Assembly: GCA_030411725.1 (NCBI GenBank)
Contig: MU839832.1
Coordinates: 992,001-1,056,000 of the forward strand
DNA length: 64,000 nucleotides
Direction: 5' to 3'
From: Echria macrotheca
Taxonomy: Eukaryota > Ascomycota > Sordariomycetes > Sordariales > Schizotheciaceae
The notes beneath the pieces are model-generated. The model was not told the origin of the DNA. It did no database searches and saw only the letters and a list, made by a program, of their open reading frames with translations. The translations under genes and the position numbers were made by a program. Positions within the stretch are counted from its first letter, which is position 1. Each line of letters begins with the position of its first letter. Shown here one piece after another: positions 1 to 11,611 of this stretch.

Positions 1-1615
1 GCTTGGATGCCGGCATCCGGCGTTACCAGGTACGGAAAGTTGGCCGTTCCGGATCCCCAGCCCATCGCAAGCGTGCCGTTGTCGCAACCTCGATCACTAC
101 AGGCATTAGGCCCAAACGGGTTGCCTCCGGCATCCTCTCCAACCACGACGAGGAACTTGGGCTTCTTCAGGGGCAGGGCACCTGTGTTTTTCAACAAGAC
201 GGTACCCTTTGCGGCCACTTCCCGAATGGTCAGGGCGTGCTCGGCGCGGACATCGACATGGTGGTTAATCATCTCGACGTTCTTCTGGGCCACCCAGTTT
301 CGGAATCCAAAGGTCGCCGAGGTCCAGAAGCTGAAATTGATGGGTTCCTGCTTGCCGACCTCCATGCCGACCTTGAAGAAAGCCGCCATGATACGCATGG
401 CCATGTCGTCGACGCGCCAGAGGGGCACAGTGCCGTTCAGCACAGCAGCGGTGAGATTGGTCCCCCAGTAGCTGCGGCCCGAGTTGAAGACAGTATCACC
501 GGGCATCGACATGTCGAGGCCTGCAACGGCAGACGCCGCGCCCGTGTGTTGTGCTTGCCAGTCGCTCATGACGAAGCCCTGGAACCCAAGTTCGCCTTTG
601 AGAAGCTCGTTGAGGAGCTTAGAGTTTTGGCAGGAATACGAGTTGTTCAGTTGCTGGTACGAGCACATGACGGATCCGACACCGGCACGGACGGCATCGA
701 CGAATGGCCAGAGGTACAGCTCGTGCATGGTCTTGTCGTCGATGTTGGAGGAGAGCGTTTCCGTGATGTTGAACCCGTACCCCTGTGCCTCGCCGGTTTG
801 CCGGAAATGTTCTACAGTCGTTAGCTTTGTCGTATGAAAAAATCCAAGAGACTTACCTTGTTCGTTACCGATAAAATGCTTTGCGCATGCGACCACACCA
901 CCATCCTGCACGCCCTTGATTGTCTCGGCTATCGCGATACCGGTGAGTACGGGATCAGGCGAAAACCCCTCCCAGTTTCGGCCGCCCTCCGGCATGCGCC
1001 CGAGAGGACCGGCGACGGGACCCAGCAACACTGTGACACCTTTCCCCTTGGCCTCCTGGCCCATGCCAAGTCCGCGTTTGTATAGTAGACTCCTATCAAA
1101 CGTGGCGGCCGTGAGTTGTCCGGACGGGAAGACCGAGTTGTAATCTGTGCCGCGGACCCCAACAGGCGAGTCCTGCATGCACAAGGCGCTGAGGCCCAGA
1201 CGGGGGATCGCGCCGACCGTGCCTACACATTGTTCCGATTCCCAGCTGCAACGGTCAGTTGTGTTCAGACCAATGTTCCGACAAGCCTACCCAGTACCGG
1301 TGGTCAGGTTGACCTTTTCAAGCAGAGTCAGTTGCGAGACGAACTCCTTGGCCTTGGCATATGCGTCTTGCCAACCGGCCGCATCGGGGTCCATCCATGG
1401 CGAGGGATAGAATGGGGCAGACGAAGCCAGGGCTCTCTTGTGAAGCTGAAGCGCGTTAGCGGCTGTCATCTGAAGTGTGCGGCTGCAGGTGTGAGGTGCA
1501 TGTTGCGGCTGATGCAAGCCACCGACGATCCCGATTGGTAGAGACAAACCTTTTCCGGCGCTGCAGCCGTTATCCCCGAGCTTGCCAGCACGGCGAGTGC
1601 TACTGCGGATTTCAT
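1..1615 (-). CDS. GH3 beta-glucosidase, N-terminal part (3' end beyond window)
   Basis: Secreted glycoside hydrolase family 3 enzyme that releases glucose from cellobiose and short beta-glucans. The start at 1615 gives a signal peptide (MKSAVALAVLASSG...), followed by an intron of about 80 nt. Mature exons carry family-typical stretches: YPSPWMDPDAAGW, LTLLEKVNLTTGTG, LCMQDSPVGVRGTDYNSVFP, GPVAGPLGRMPEGGRNWEGF and ACAKHFIGNEQ. Past an intron at about 855-812 comes FVMSDW, whose Asp is the GH3 nucleophile. A second short intron lies at about 1301-1246 (GTAGGC...TTGCAG). Each joins conserved GH3 sequence. The frame stays open to base 1, so the C-terminal sandwich and FnIII-like domains are outside. 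Family assignment is secure; exact substrate preference is not known. Confidence 0.93.
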
Positions 1616-3621
1616 GGCGGGCAAATTCCTTGGAGAAGTTGGAGAGACACCGAGACGGAACGGCGACGGCCTGGACGCCGTGCGGGGGTAATATATGTGA
1701 GCCGATCTGGTGGGAAATGTTTACCTCATGCTACGTGTTCCAGGGATCGCATTGGTTGCACCGCAGCTGTTCATCGAGGCAAGACGCGAGGTCGTCCGGG
1801 ATCCCGCCGGCCTGGGAGCGATGGCAAGGAAGCAGTGACGGTCGAGGGAACCTGGAATCGCGACCCAGTGACCCGTCGAAGCCGAGGGACTTGTCGATGT
1901 GGTCGACTTGCCGACGGTGGACCAGTGTTCAGTCATGTTTTCGCCTGCCTGTTCCGCAGACGTCAGGCGCAAGCGGCGATTGGGAGGGCGAGGACATCAG
2001 AAACGGGCCGATCGTCTGGATGGCGGGCACGCGCTCGTGGAAAATTGGCAGGGATTGAGGTCATCTCGCAGATCGGCCGAGACTTGGCACAGACCAGCCA
2101 AAGAAGGGGAGCTCCCGGTTCAGCAGGCGGTGAGGCTTTGTCTTGCGGGAGTCCCTCTGATGGGACCGGTAGGGCTTGGTCATCCGGTGGCATTCGATTT
2201 TACGCAGGAGAGGTCGATCCACGTCGATTCTTGGTTGCGGGTTGTGTGGAGGGAGCGGTCGATGCACGTCGACATTCCTGGTTGCGGGGTACAGCTCACT
2301 CATCGCAGGGCGAACATACCCGGTGAGGCGATCAAAGGGGAAGGTGTCAGCCCGACCTCGGCGGGGTCGTACTGCATAGGGCCGTTTCCATGGAAATACC
2401 GCGGTGGCCGACGCAGCTTCTCGTAAAGCGCGCGGCAGTGATTCGGATTTGAGAGTCGTCGAGGAGATGCTCTGGAGCAGCGCTGCTGGAGAGAAGATCG
2501 AATGGTGGCTTGCTGCTGTCCGATTCAGCAACGCCATCCCGGCGCCACCCGCAGGAACCTTCTTTGAGCTCTGACTCGCCCTGCCAGCCCTGGCCTCGTT
2601 GATCGGAATTTGCTTCGCAATCCCCGTGAACCATACAACGTCCGTCTCGCAAGCATATCTCGGCTTTTCGAGTAGCAACGCCGATGCAATTGACTTGTAG
2701 TCAAGCTCACCTGCAGAATTTCAAGTCCCGCCCAAGCTTCCCCGCATCGCTTCCCCGCAGCACCCAGCGGCCATCCCGAGAGGGCATGCAGTGGCGCTAA
2801 AAGATGGCGAGCATCCTGCTCTGCAGTCAGCCAAGCTTTTCCATGATTCCATGGCTTCGTGGAGCCGATCGGCACTGGAGTCTGGGGACGCCACAACGGT
2901 CGGCCCTTCTCCCGGGACCAACTGGTGGTGGGCACGTTGACTACACCGAGAGAGAGGTTGTCCGTGCCGACCTCGCCTTCACACCCAAGTCCGGATAGTC
3001 GCGGGGATGAAGCTTGTTGCTCGGATGCGAGTCGCCGCAGTCGGATGCTGTTACAGGGAATTTCTCCGCTTCTCGTGCTGCGTAACGTTGTGCCGCATAC
3101 AAGGCCTCGACGGAGGAGGTTGGTCGGGAACTTGCATCACGTGGCAGGCCTTTGTGTGACGACATGGCTGGACTTTGTTCAGTGAGGGGAAATCCCGGGT
3201 GGTTCGGGCCGACGGGGGGGAACAATGGGTTTTACAGCTACCTGATCGCTAATCCCGTATTTAAGTCTATCCTTGCGGGGGATCTGTATTCTCGACTAAA
3301 TGTCCAGCAGTTGTTGATAAATACTCTCCGCAGAGCCGAAATGGAGACCTCGAGAGGTCAAGAACAACCCTCCAGCTCAATGAAGGACGGTACAAGCACC
3401 CTGATTATAAAGTCTAATATGTGGTAAGTAATCAAAACTTTTCCGAGTCAGCCGTGGATAAAACCTCGCTGCCTTGGACTTATGATCCAATTATAACTGT
3501 CCTCGAATACTAGCAACACGTACTGAAGCCACCCTTAAACATGGTCTTAAATCACGCCCCGTAATCCAACCCAGGGTATCCAAAAGAGGAGGGCTCGCCA
3601 AAATGTCTCCTTCCTGCCACC
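1616..3621. promoter_or_regulatory. Upstream region of the GH3 gene; no convincing gene
   Basis: ORFs occur on both strands here, but none has a recognisable domain, a coherent splice pattern or an ATG in good context. Reading away from the GH3 start, an AT motif (ATATATTA on minus, about 1690-1699) could be a TATA-type element. Next to it GCGGGG (1682-1687) fits the CreA/CRE1 consensus SYGGRG, consistent with carbon catabolite repression of a beta-glucosidase. This is inferred from consensus only. A roughly 30-bp imperfect direct repeat (GGTCGATCCACGTCGATTC and GGTCGATGCACGTCGACATT) sits at about 2211-2240 and 2258-2290. Confidence 0.4.
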
Positions 3622-4816
3622 TCAGTATCCGCTTCCTGAGCCTGAACTGACTTTATTGTCCGAGATCCTTGACTCCGTAAACTGGTGCGCCCGCTCGACA
3701 TCGTGGAACCCGCCGGTCCGCGATCTTTTCAACGAAAAAGCATACGTAGAGACGCCCTGGTGGCTCGAGGACGGCTTCACATCCCGGAGGAGGACTCGCA
3801 AAGTCGGGATACAGGCCGCCATCATCGTCACGGTCGATTCGGCAATGTCCCACATGTAGAGCTCGGTCTCGTTGTCTGACGGGATTTCGTGTTAGTTGGC
3901 TCGTTTCCTCTTCCTTGTGTAGCAGGCAGCACTTACATGCATCCCCGGAACCCAGTTGCGGGAGTTTGGCGCATTTCACTATCGCCACCGCTCCGGCACT
4001 ATATCTCGTTAGTTGGGAATATCCAGAACGACAAGAACAACTTACATGACACCCATGCTCATGGCAACCAACACTCCAATCTTTTCTTTCCTCTGCAGCA
4101 GCAGATTGTAGAGAAACGTCCATGGCAGGATAGCAAGCGTAAAGTCCATCAATGCCGAATATGCTGCCAACAGTCAGCAGCTTCCAGGGCACAAAAGCAA
4201 GCACTCACCCCCGGTGGCAATCCAAATCTTTGTCCCAACCTGCGTGGCCCAGCAGGTGCCCGGCCGGTCAGGGATCCACCCCTTGTCCAGCGGCTGGCAC
4301 TGGATCCACGGCACCGCGGCGCTGAAGCCCATGGCGATGTTCATCGACACAATGATAAACCACACAAACTGCTTGATCCTGCCAGCGGTCAGCCGCAGCA
4401 ACGTGATAGCGAAAGCTGTTTTCGTCAGCACGGTCGCCGTGATGGTCGTGGTCGCGCGGCTGCTGAGGATGAGCAGGAAGCGCGTGATGTCGGGGATGAC
4501 GAGCTCGTCGCTGTGCCGGCCGAGCTTGAACTCGTACACCATGACGGTGGTGAGCACGTCGGTGGTTATGATGGTGGTCTGCGGCTTGTGTTAATCACTG
4601 ACGGACGAGGAAGGGGGGGAAGGGCAGTACCCATGCTGCAATCAGGATCCAGTCGTCCCACCACAGCCGTCGCTTCGTGATGTGCTTGCAGTAGACGCGC
4701 AGACCGAGAAAGATGGTGGCCAGCGCCGTCAGCGACCAGTGCACGGCGATGATGGCGGGGCCCCGGTCGTCGTGGGCGTGCTGCCCCGCGGCACTTGGCG
4801 GGGACGACGACGACAT
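3622..4816 (-). CDS. Rhodopsin-domain (SAT4/Pth11-like) integral membrane protein
   Basis: Fungal seven-helix plasma-membrane protein of the rhodopsin-domain family, which includes Pth11-type surface receptors. I read five exons from the ATG at 4816. Exon 1 (4816-4631) ends in LWWDDWILIAAW; the WDDW motif at residues 53-56 is the family signature after helix 2. Exon 2 starts at 4578 and includes WIQCQPLDKGW and the extracellular Cys loop. Exon 3 carries ALMDFTLAILPWTFLYNLLL, exon 4 AGAVAIVKCAKLPQLG, and exon 5 YMWDIAESTVTMMAACIPTL, a typical helix-7 block. The four introns have GTACTG, GTGAGT, GTAAGT and GTAAGT donors. The short cytoplasmic tail ends SGSGSGY. No CFEM domain is present. An in-frame ATG at 4876 would add 20 residues but looks unlikely. 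Confidence 0.88.
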
Positions 4817-6156
4817 GCCGAGCGATCGCCAAGCCGGCTGTCGAAAACCGTTGACGCTAAAATCGGCCCTGGGCAAACGGGTGCGCTACCCGTGTGTTTT
4901 CGTCCCGACAGAACAAGAAAATAAAAGGAAAAAAGGGATGGATGGAAGGATTGGACAGCGTCAGTAGGATCTAGGGATAAGGCGCGGGACAGATAAGATG
5001 CGGGACGACTGGGTCGCGTGAGATGTGAGACGCAAGATGTTCGTGGATGGAACTCTATCCTGTCGGCATTGAGAATTTGCGGGGACCAATTTTTCCTCCT
5101 GATATATATCTGACATCTGTCAAATCCGCTGTCACCTACTAATTAGATGCTATAAAGTCTGCCCCCTCGAGGAAGACGATCCTGCGTCATTGCCAGTCCC
5201 AGAAAAGCAGACAGAGGTATAAGCGAGCGTAACCTGAGCCCTCCCCCAGAAAGCTTCCCCAGATAAAATTCCCCAAGCTTGTCCCAATCTGTTCGAGACC
5301 TCTTTGGTCGCGAGCTCTGCTTGCAGCACGTTGCAGGTGCTTCTCAACCTCACATTGGCGCGGATGGCGGGCCCGGAACGCCCCGCGGCCGTGCGCCAAG
5401 CCGTCGCGACCTGTTGGTGTCGATCTTATTTATCTTGTTCCCAGGGGACAGAAAAGCGTTCATCGATGCGATGCAGGTGTTCACACCATCTGGCTTCCAA
5501 CACCGCGACATTGGTTCATCTCGACGGTGTGCTGCCCTGAGACTGACCGGTCATGTCAAAGCTCATGGTCTCCGTTGTTGGTAGCGATTGGTAGCGACGG
5601 TGATATGCCCAACATGTCACCGATTACTCATTCTCTGATTCAGGGCAGATATATGCATGATGATGAGCATCTCAGCTCGGCTAATACACCACTTGGGAAG
5701 GTGTTTCAATATTTGGGGTTGCTAAATTTCCATGTCATCTCGCAATGCGCGGTTCCTCCCGTTTAGACTTTGCCGGGACTCCCATGCAGGGTCTTTGTCC
5801 GATTTAGTCGAAATATCTGGTGGAAGTTACTAACACTGCCCTGCCGGAGGGACGCGGTAAATTTTATTTCTCGACTTTTTATACCGTTTGTAAATCAACA
5901 CCGGATCGTAAAGGGCCCGGATGGCAGAACATGTTCACAATTACAGCCACATGGACCAAGTCAGAGCCAAAAGTCTCAATTCTATTCCCGTCGCTGCTGC
6001 TCTGATGTTCTGCTCGAAATTCTATATACAAACCCAATTAACGCGCTGATTTTCCATTTCCACTGTGTCCCCAAAAATCCCCCGAGACCGTTGTCAACCG
6101 TGAGCAAGACGCATCCGTTAATACTCGTCAGCGCTGTGGCTACGACACCTCGCAAA
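4817..6156. other. Intergenic, no supported gene
   Basis: AT-rich islands and short overlapping ORFs on both strands, none with a domain or a consistent exon structure. It lies between the start of the membrane-protein gene and the 3' end of the next minus-strand gene, so it should hold the promoter of the former and the terminator of the latter. Confidence 0.5.
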
Positions 6157-8724
6157 TCACGCAACATCGGTCCTACTTGACCCGGCCTCTTGTTCATCGT
6201 CCTCCTCTCCGTTCTGCCATGTCGCAGGGGAGTTATCGCCAGTCGTCTCATTGTGCTCGACCTCCTCAAGGTTCGCAACGTTCTTCATGCACCGAATCAT
6301 CCAAGCCGCCTTCTTTGCCCTGTGACGCGTCTTTGCAACCCTTTTGGACAGAACTTGCGCCTTCCAAACCTCGGAATTCCGCTTGTCCTCGGCGTTCTCG
6401 GCCTCCCTGGGGGGCTCAATCGCTCCGTTACCGTTCTCTTCCGTCTCAGCAGGCTTCTCACGCGCCTCTATAACGTTGTCACTCGCCGGCCCATCCTTCT
6501 GCCCAGCCTCGGACTTGTCGCTGTCATCTCCATGCCGATCAAGGGTCTTTACGACATTGCCGTGGGTGTCCTCGCCATCAGGGATCTCAACGATGCTGGT
6601 GTCCTGGAGTCGTTCTAGAATATCGCCGACGCTGACGTCCTCTCGATCAGGGATCTCAATGGCGTTGACGTTCTGTGGCCGGTCAGAGGTCTCCTCGACG
6701 TTTACATCCCGGAGCTGATCAGTAATCGTCACGATCTTGTCGTTCCGTGGTCGATCGGGGACATCACCGACGTTGACTTGCTGGGGTCGACTAGGGCTCC
6801 CATCGTCCGATTCCCGGGGCAGATCAGGAATTGTAGCGGCAGAGTCGTCCAGTGGCCGATCAGGCATCTCAACGGCGCTGACGTCCCGCGGTTCATCAGA
6901 TCCGAAGGTGGAACAGTCGCTGTATCCGTCATTCTAATCGTCGGAAGCGTGACCCTCATCGTCGAATGCACAATCCTCATCGCCGGTCCTCTCCCATTCG
7001 TCCCAGCTCACTCGCCCAGCATCCTTCACGCTCGCGCCCATGTCGATAGCCTTATCCTCGAACACCCCATCTTTGTCGTAAGGGACGACCCGACACACAG
7101 GACGCCAATTCCGAAGCGACACACGATCTTTTGTCTCTGGGTGCCGCAAGTCCGTGCTGAACATTTCCTCCCCGGTGTCTGGGTTATGGATCTCGGCCCT
7201 CCAGTCCGCGCCCAGTTGTACAGCTGTCTGAGGTTCGTCACATGGCCCTTGTGCTATTCCCGGATGCTTGGCTACCGGCCTCTCGATCCCGGAGAGTAAC
7301 GGAAGAACTTGGGAGGTTTTGGCCGACAGAATATGAGCGATGGCTGAATCGATATGGGCTGTGGCCGAATCAATATCGGCGATGGCCGAGTCGATATGGA
7401 CGGTGGCTGAATAAATATGTACGTTATTTGAGCTGTCTTCGTCTCCGGGAGGCCGCTGCGAGGCTTGATGAGAAGGAGGCGGGGCTTGCGGTTGGGTGTC
7501 TCCGGGAGGCCGCTGCAAGGCTTGATGAGAAGGAGGCGGGACTTGCGGTTGGGAGTCTCCCGGATTTTGAGAAAGCGGAGGCTGTGGATATGAGGCCGCC
7601 CCAGCATTTTGTGAATACCGAGCATTTTGTGAACGCCGAGCATTTTGTGAACGCCGAGCATTTTGTGAAAGCCGAGCGATCACACCCCAGACCTCCGAGA
7701 CTTCCCTGTCAACTTGTGAACGCTGAGCATTTTGTGAAAACAGATCGAGCACACCCCAGAGCCCTGAGACTTCCCCGTCACCTTGTGAACGCTGACGTCG
7801 CCGAGGGGGCTCATCCAGGGCATCTGAGTCTGAATCGGAACTTCGTCGACGTCGACGTCGCCGCGGGGCCGACGGGGGCTGTGAGCCTGAAGAATTGAAT
7901 CCCCCCTCTTCAAGAGTCGGTGAATATGAATCAGGCCTAGCGGGGTTATATACGCGTCCCGGAGGGAGGAGATCTGGGGATTGCTGTTCAGAAGGAAAGC
8001 CTGGATTCCGAATTGAATCTGGTAAAATATCCCGGACTCGGGACGGGTTCGGCGGGCTAGGCGGACTAGGGGTTCGAGCTGGATGTTGTAAAATATCCCG
8101 GAGTTGGGGCGGGTTCGGCGGACTGGGCGGACTAGGGTAACGAGGAGGACTAGGTGACAACATTCGCTGAAAGCTGAGACCCTGCCGGCGTCGCTTTCGT
8201 GATTTCACAGGACGGTTATGTGGCGGAGGGGGGGATGGGGTTCGTTGCTCACGGCGGTATGGAGGGGGCGGCGATCGGAGTCGCTGTCGTCCGCCACGAG
8301 TCCCATCTGCCTGATACGACGGATCCCATATGTCAGGCGGGTATAAGACCGCTGGAGTCTGAGGAAACTGCCGGTTGGCAAATGCAATCAATCCAGGGCT
8401 GCTTTGAGTACCTGAACTGGTGTCTCGGCGCTGGACAGCCAGACGGGCAGTCTCTGCAGGCTGGCGTGGACTCTGTAAAATTGGCCTATTCTGCTGGGAT
8501 GGATTGAGCTCGGATGGGTTCAATTCCTCGATGGTGGTCGGCTGGTGTGGACTCTGTGATGTCGGGGCATCCTGCTGGGGTAAATTGAACAGCGTTAGTC
8601 CCTGTCGTCTTTTTTTGAGTTTTTTTTTCCGTCGTCCCACACCGGTCCCATTTGCCTGATACCCCGGGGCATCCTGCTGGGGTGCATTGAACAGCCTTGG
8701 GTCGGTTGGGTCGGGGGTGGTCAT
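6157..8724 (-). CDS. Long disordered, repeat-rich nuclear-type protein with a candidate retained intron
   Basis: No family recognised. The ATG at 8724 opens a frame that runs to a TAG at 6936-6934 (596 aa). The same frame continues open to 6157 with equally protein-like, acidic sequence. A 78-nt segment (7011-6934) starts GTGAGC and ends TTAG, lies on codon boundaries and contains that stop. Splicing it would give about 829 aa; retention gives 596 aa. Near the N-terminus GRRKKKLKKRRQG and SRKRRRQG look like basic NLSs. The middle is Pro/Ser/Arg-rich with several internal repeats: a PQQDAP unit, PPSPPNP blocks, a 57-bp unit encoding PPSHQA-QRPPGD, SQNAR units and HIDSA units. A folded-looking patch (LGADWRAEIHNPDTGEEMFS) comes before the splice site. 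Confidence 0.6.
7328..7680. repeat. Clustered short tandem repeats inside the disordered-protein gene
   Basis: Three in-frame tandem arrays follow one another on the minus strand: 18-nt-type units encoding SQNAR (about 7610-7680), two near-identical 57-bp units (about 7443-7557), and 21/24-nt units encoding HIDSA/HIDSAT (about 7328-7425). All have periods divisible by three and keep the frame, as expected for length-variable coding minisatellites. Confidence 0.8.
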
Positions 8725-8892
8725 GGTCTAGTATGATATCGTCGGCGAGAGACGTGGAAGAAGATCGGATACTGCACTGTAAAAGCTTGTCGGTCCAAAG
8801 AATGACGGGGGCTCGAACGAGTGGAAATCTGCGTGCTGTTGGGAAGAGAGCTGGAAATATGTGCGCGGTCGAGAAGAGACACTCTGGCTATT

Positions 8893-9948
8893 TTATGTTG
8901 ACCTCGCGAGGTCTTTGCCCTTCGCCAGCGCGCGAACGTACATCATGGGAAGGGCCTCCTCGTCGTCCCAGTCGTCATCATCCTTCTCCAACTTTTGCAC
9001 ATGAGCACCAGATCGGGCCAGGGCTCTTTCCATCTCTTCCAGTCTTGCGGCCGAGGCGACTGCGTTCTGTCGGGCTTCGATGGCTGCCGCCTCCATTCTT
9101 GCCACTTGATCACGCAGATTCCGCACCTGCCCGTCAAGATGCCCCACATGCTGGCGCATCTCCTCCTTCTCTTGAATTGTCGTAAAGAGCGTTTCCCGCA
9201 GAAACTGCATCTCGTCTTGCATTACGAGAACGCTGTTTCTGAGGACGGCCAAGGTATCCTCGGCGGCCGGACTTGGGTGGTACGATGGGCTTCCTGATGC
9301 TGCCGAGCCCGAAATGAGGCGATGGGTGGAAGCGGACGACGACAAACTCTGGGCTGAGTACGGGGCGGGACGGTTGCTGCCGCCTCGAGCTTCTTCAGAT
9401 GGGGGGAGACTGGGGAGCCCGTTCATCGGAAGGGCTACCGCGCTCGACGGCCCTGAGGATGCTCCCGGCACCCCATTTGCCCACGAACTGGCCGCTGGCG
9501 ACGAGTGGTGGTGATGGTAGGACCTGGAATGAGGCCCGTACCGGGAAGGGGAGGTCGCCTCGGCTCTGTCCTCTGGGTCATAGCCCCCGAAACCCTCCAT
9601 CTCGAGGGATGGTCGTGGTCTGTCGGGGTCCCAACCGTACCAATCGGGGTTGGGTGTGAATGGTTCTGTATCAGAAAGTCGTTAGCAGCTATTTTGTGGC
9701 CCAACATGGTGAGGGAAAATGCGCATCAGGTAACAAATGGCAGAAAACAGTCGCAAAACAAAGCGCCGAGGTGACTAGGAATTACCAAGAAGAAGGTTCA
9801 TTGGCCAGTTGGGCCGGTAATGGATCTCCGGGGAGTCAGGTCCCCCGGTCCCCGCCACCCAGTCGAATTCCGGTGATTGAGCCACCGGGGAGGGTTGAGA
9901 CCCTCCCTCGATGGCGCGATCGTTGGTCCCGGCGGTGATGGCGGCCAT
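8893..9948 (-). CDS. Coiled-coil protein, 311 aa, function unknown
   Basis: Two exons. Exon 1 is 9948-9786, starts MAAITAGTNDRAIEGG and ends at a GTAATT donor. Exon 2 is 9665-8893, after an acceptor CTGATACAG. The join keeps frame across NLLLEPFTPNPDWYGWDPD. The first half is Ser/Pro/His-rich and disordered, including a run of four His. From about residue 200 there is a long heptad-patterned coiled coil (VLVMQDEMQFLRETL, EEMRQHVGHLDGQVRNLRDQ, ARLEEMERALARSG). An acidic patch KDDDDWDDEEALP follows, then a Lys-rich end. No signal peptide or membrane segment. It could be a structural or adaptor protein; nothing points to a specific role. The splice junction and frame strongly support it as a real gene. 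Confidence 0.75.
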
Positions 9949-11039
9949 GGTGTGTTGTGGTGTATGGAAAAGAAGAAAGGAGTGAAGCAGAAACTTCTGA
10001 AGACAGGAAGATATGGGAGATCTCGAGGGAGATACTGGGCACAATGGAACAATAGGACAATAGAGACAATAGGGACAGTCAGGCCCGCGGACAATAGAGT
10101 GGATCGCAACAATGTGCAATCCCAACAACAAGCCAAATCTGCGAGGCTGCAAAAGGGATTGCAAAGGCACATTCCCTCACAGACACTCATGCAGAACAAT
10201 GCCAACGAGTGAAAAGAAATGCAATGGAGCTTACCTTGAATTGACAGAGAGTTGAACTCGGACACCTTCAGAGAGAGTCAAAATCAGACGAAAAGGTTTG
10301 ATTGTGAGCAGGAGAGGATTGTTTTCAATTTTCGAGGGAGGTGGGGTTGATAAATGGACGACTTTCGACGGACAAATCCTGACAGAACATGGAGACATGG
10401 ACTTGATTTTCAGGGTCTGTGAACGAGAAGGTACCGCAAGCAACATAGGCAGAACCTTTCCAGCATATTCCCCTTCCTTTGCCGCGATATGTTGATTTGA
10501 CTGCCTGGATAAGGTTTGTATGACAACGTCCTCCCCCGCGTTTTGATACAAATGATGCCTATGCGGCGAAGAGCTCGATTTTCAAGTCATTTCCAGCATC
10601 TTCCACATTTTGTTATCTGGGCGGTTCCGAAAATTCACGCGGGCATGGGATCGATTTAAACCCCTTGTGTAAACAACTGTCCCTCATACCCGAGGCCCAA
10701 CACATTAGGTACCCAGGCAGCGTGATACTGTTCCGGATCATGCGGTAGCAGTTGCTTCAAGATAAGGTAGGATAACTCCCAGCCGAAGTCTTGCGCAGCT
10801 GGTTCCCCTTGTCTGTTGTGGCTTCGTCGTAGGACAGAACGGACTGGTCACCGACAGCGTCGAAGGCGTGCTGCTCCGTCCCCTTACCTGGAAGTCTATT
10901 GTCAAGTGTAACTAATTTCGTGGGTATTTGCAGGTAATATTTGCTACATACCTACGGGCCTCAGGGACTACGTTGCTGCTAGTCCTCGACGGACGCTACT
11001 CTTCCAACCTTCAAGTCTACCGGCCCGAATTTCTAGACA
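9949..11039. promoter_or_regulatory. Intergenic; upstream region of the coiled-coil gene
   Basis: Read from the minus strand, the sequence just upstream of 9948 is CT-rich, typical of fungal 5' UTRs. The remainder (10.2-11.0 kb) shows only short ORFs without domains. An upstream exon of the interrupted gene at 11.04 kb may lie here, but I could not define one. Confidence 0.4.
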
Positions 11040-11611
11040 ATGACCATACCCAACTCAACAACTATCACCCATTCTGCAGCAGGGCTATCGCCGGTAAGAA
11101 TATCCCTCATAAGGTAGCTCGAAACAAGGCTGACATGCCACAGCTCATCGCAGCTTGGTCTCGCGATGCCCAGGCGTGTTACCAACCGCTACCGGACCTC
11201 AATACCCCCATCTTCTGCGCAGCCGAGGTCAACTACAAGCGCCTGGCCGAGAACCAGACCTCCAATGAAGCCATCGACTACCTGCTCTACCGTGACTGTT
11301 GCGACCCCGAGACCGACATGGTCAATGCGAGGAGCATATACCTGATCCAGGACGGCTGCAGCGGACCGGTTTGCTTCACGCACAGCGAGAAGCAGGCGGG
11401 CGCGCAGCTGGCGGGGTATATTGACTAGATGGAGCAGCAGAGGGTGCTCCTGGGGAATATGACGGTGCATAATGTGCGAGGGAGGTGCGAGTTTGTGGAT
11501 TACGATCTTGTCAGCCGTGCTTCTTCGTCATCGGCTACCTGCGAGCGTGGTGTCAAGTGGAAGGCGCTCTTGGGGGTGCTGATGGTGGCGGGGTGGGCAG
11601 CGAGCTTGTAG
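11040..11611 (+). pseudogene. Interrupted Cys-rich, probably cell-surface protein gene
   Basis: A good 50-nt intron (11094-11143; GTAAGA donor, GCTGAC branch, CAG acceptor) joins an exon from ATG 11040 to a frame encoding LIAAWSRDAQACYQPLPDLN and later YLLYRDCCDPETDMVNARS. That frame meets TAG at 11426-11428, then continues open as MEQQRVLLGNMTVHNVRGRC to 11611. The end is a short hydrophobic tail (ALLGVLMVAGWAASL) like a GPI-anchor signal. Cys residues and N-glycosylation sequons (NQT, NMT) lie on both sides of the stop, so both parts look like one extracellular protein. TAG could arise from TGG by one G-to-A change. No clear N-terminal signal peptide was found, so the 5' end is also uncertain. 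Alternatives are an undetected intron or a sequencing error. Confidence 0.45.

Noticed and set aside
3..837. Long plus-strand ORFs over the first 0.8 kb
   Set aside because: They are antisense to the GH3 exons, begin with non-ATG codons and have no domain; the GH3 reading on minus is unambiguous.
1475..2935. Overlapping ORFs of up to 283 aa upstream of the GH3 gene
   Set aside because: Open on both strands in several frames because of GC composition; no ATG context, splice logic or motif.
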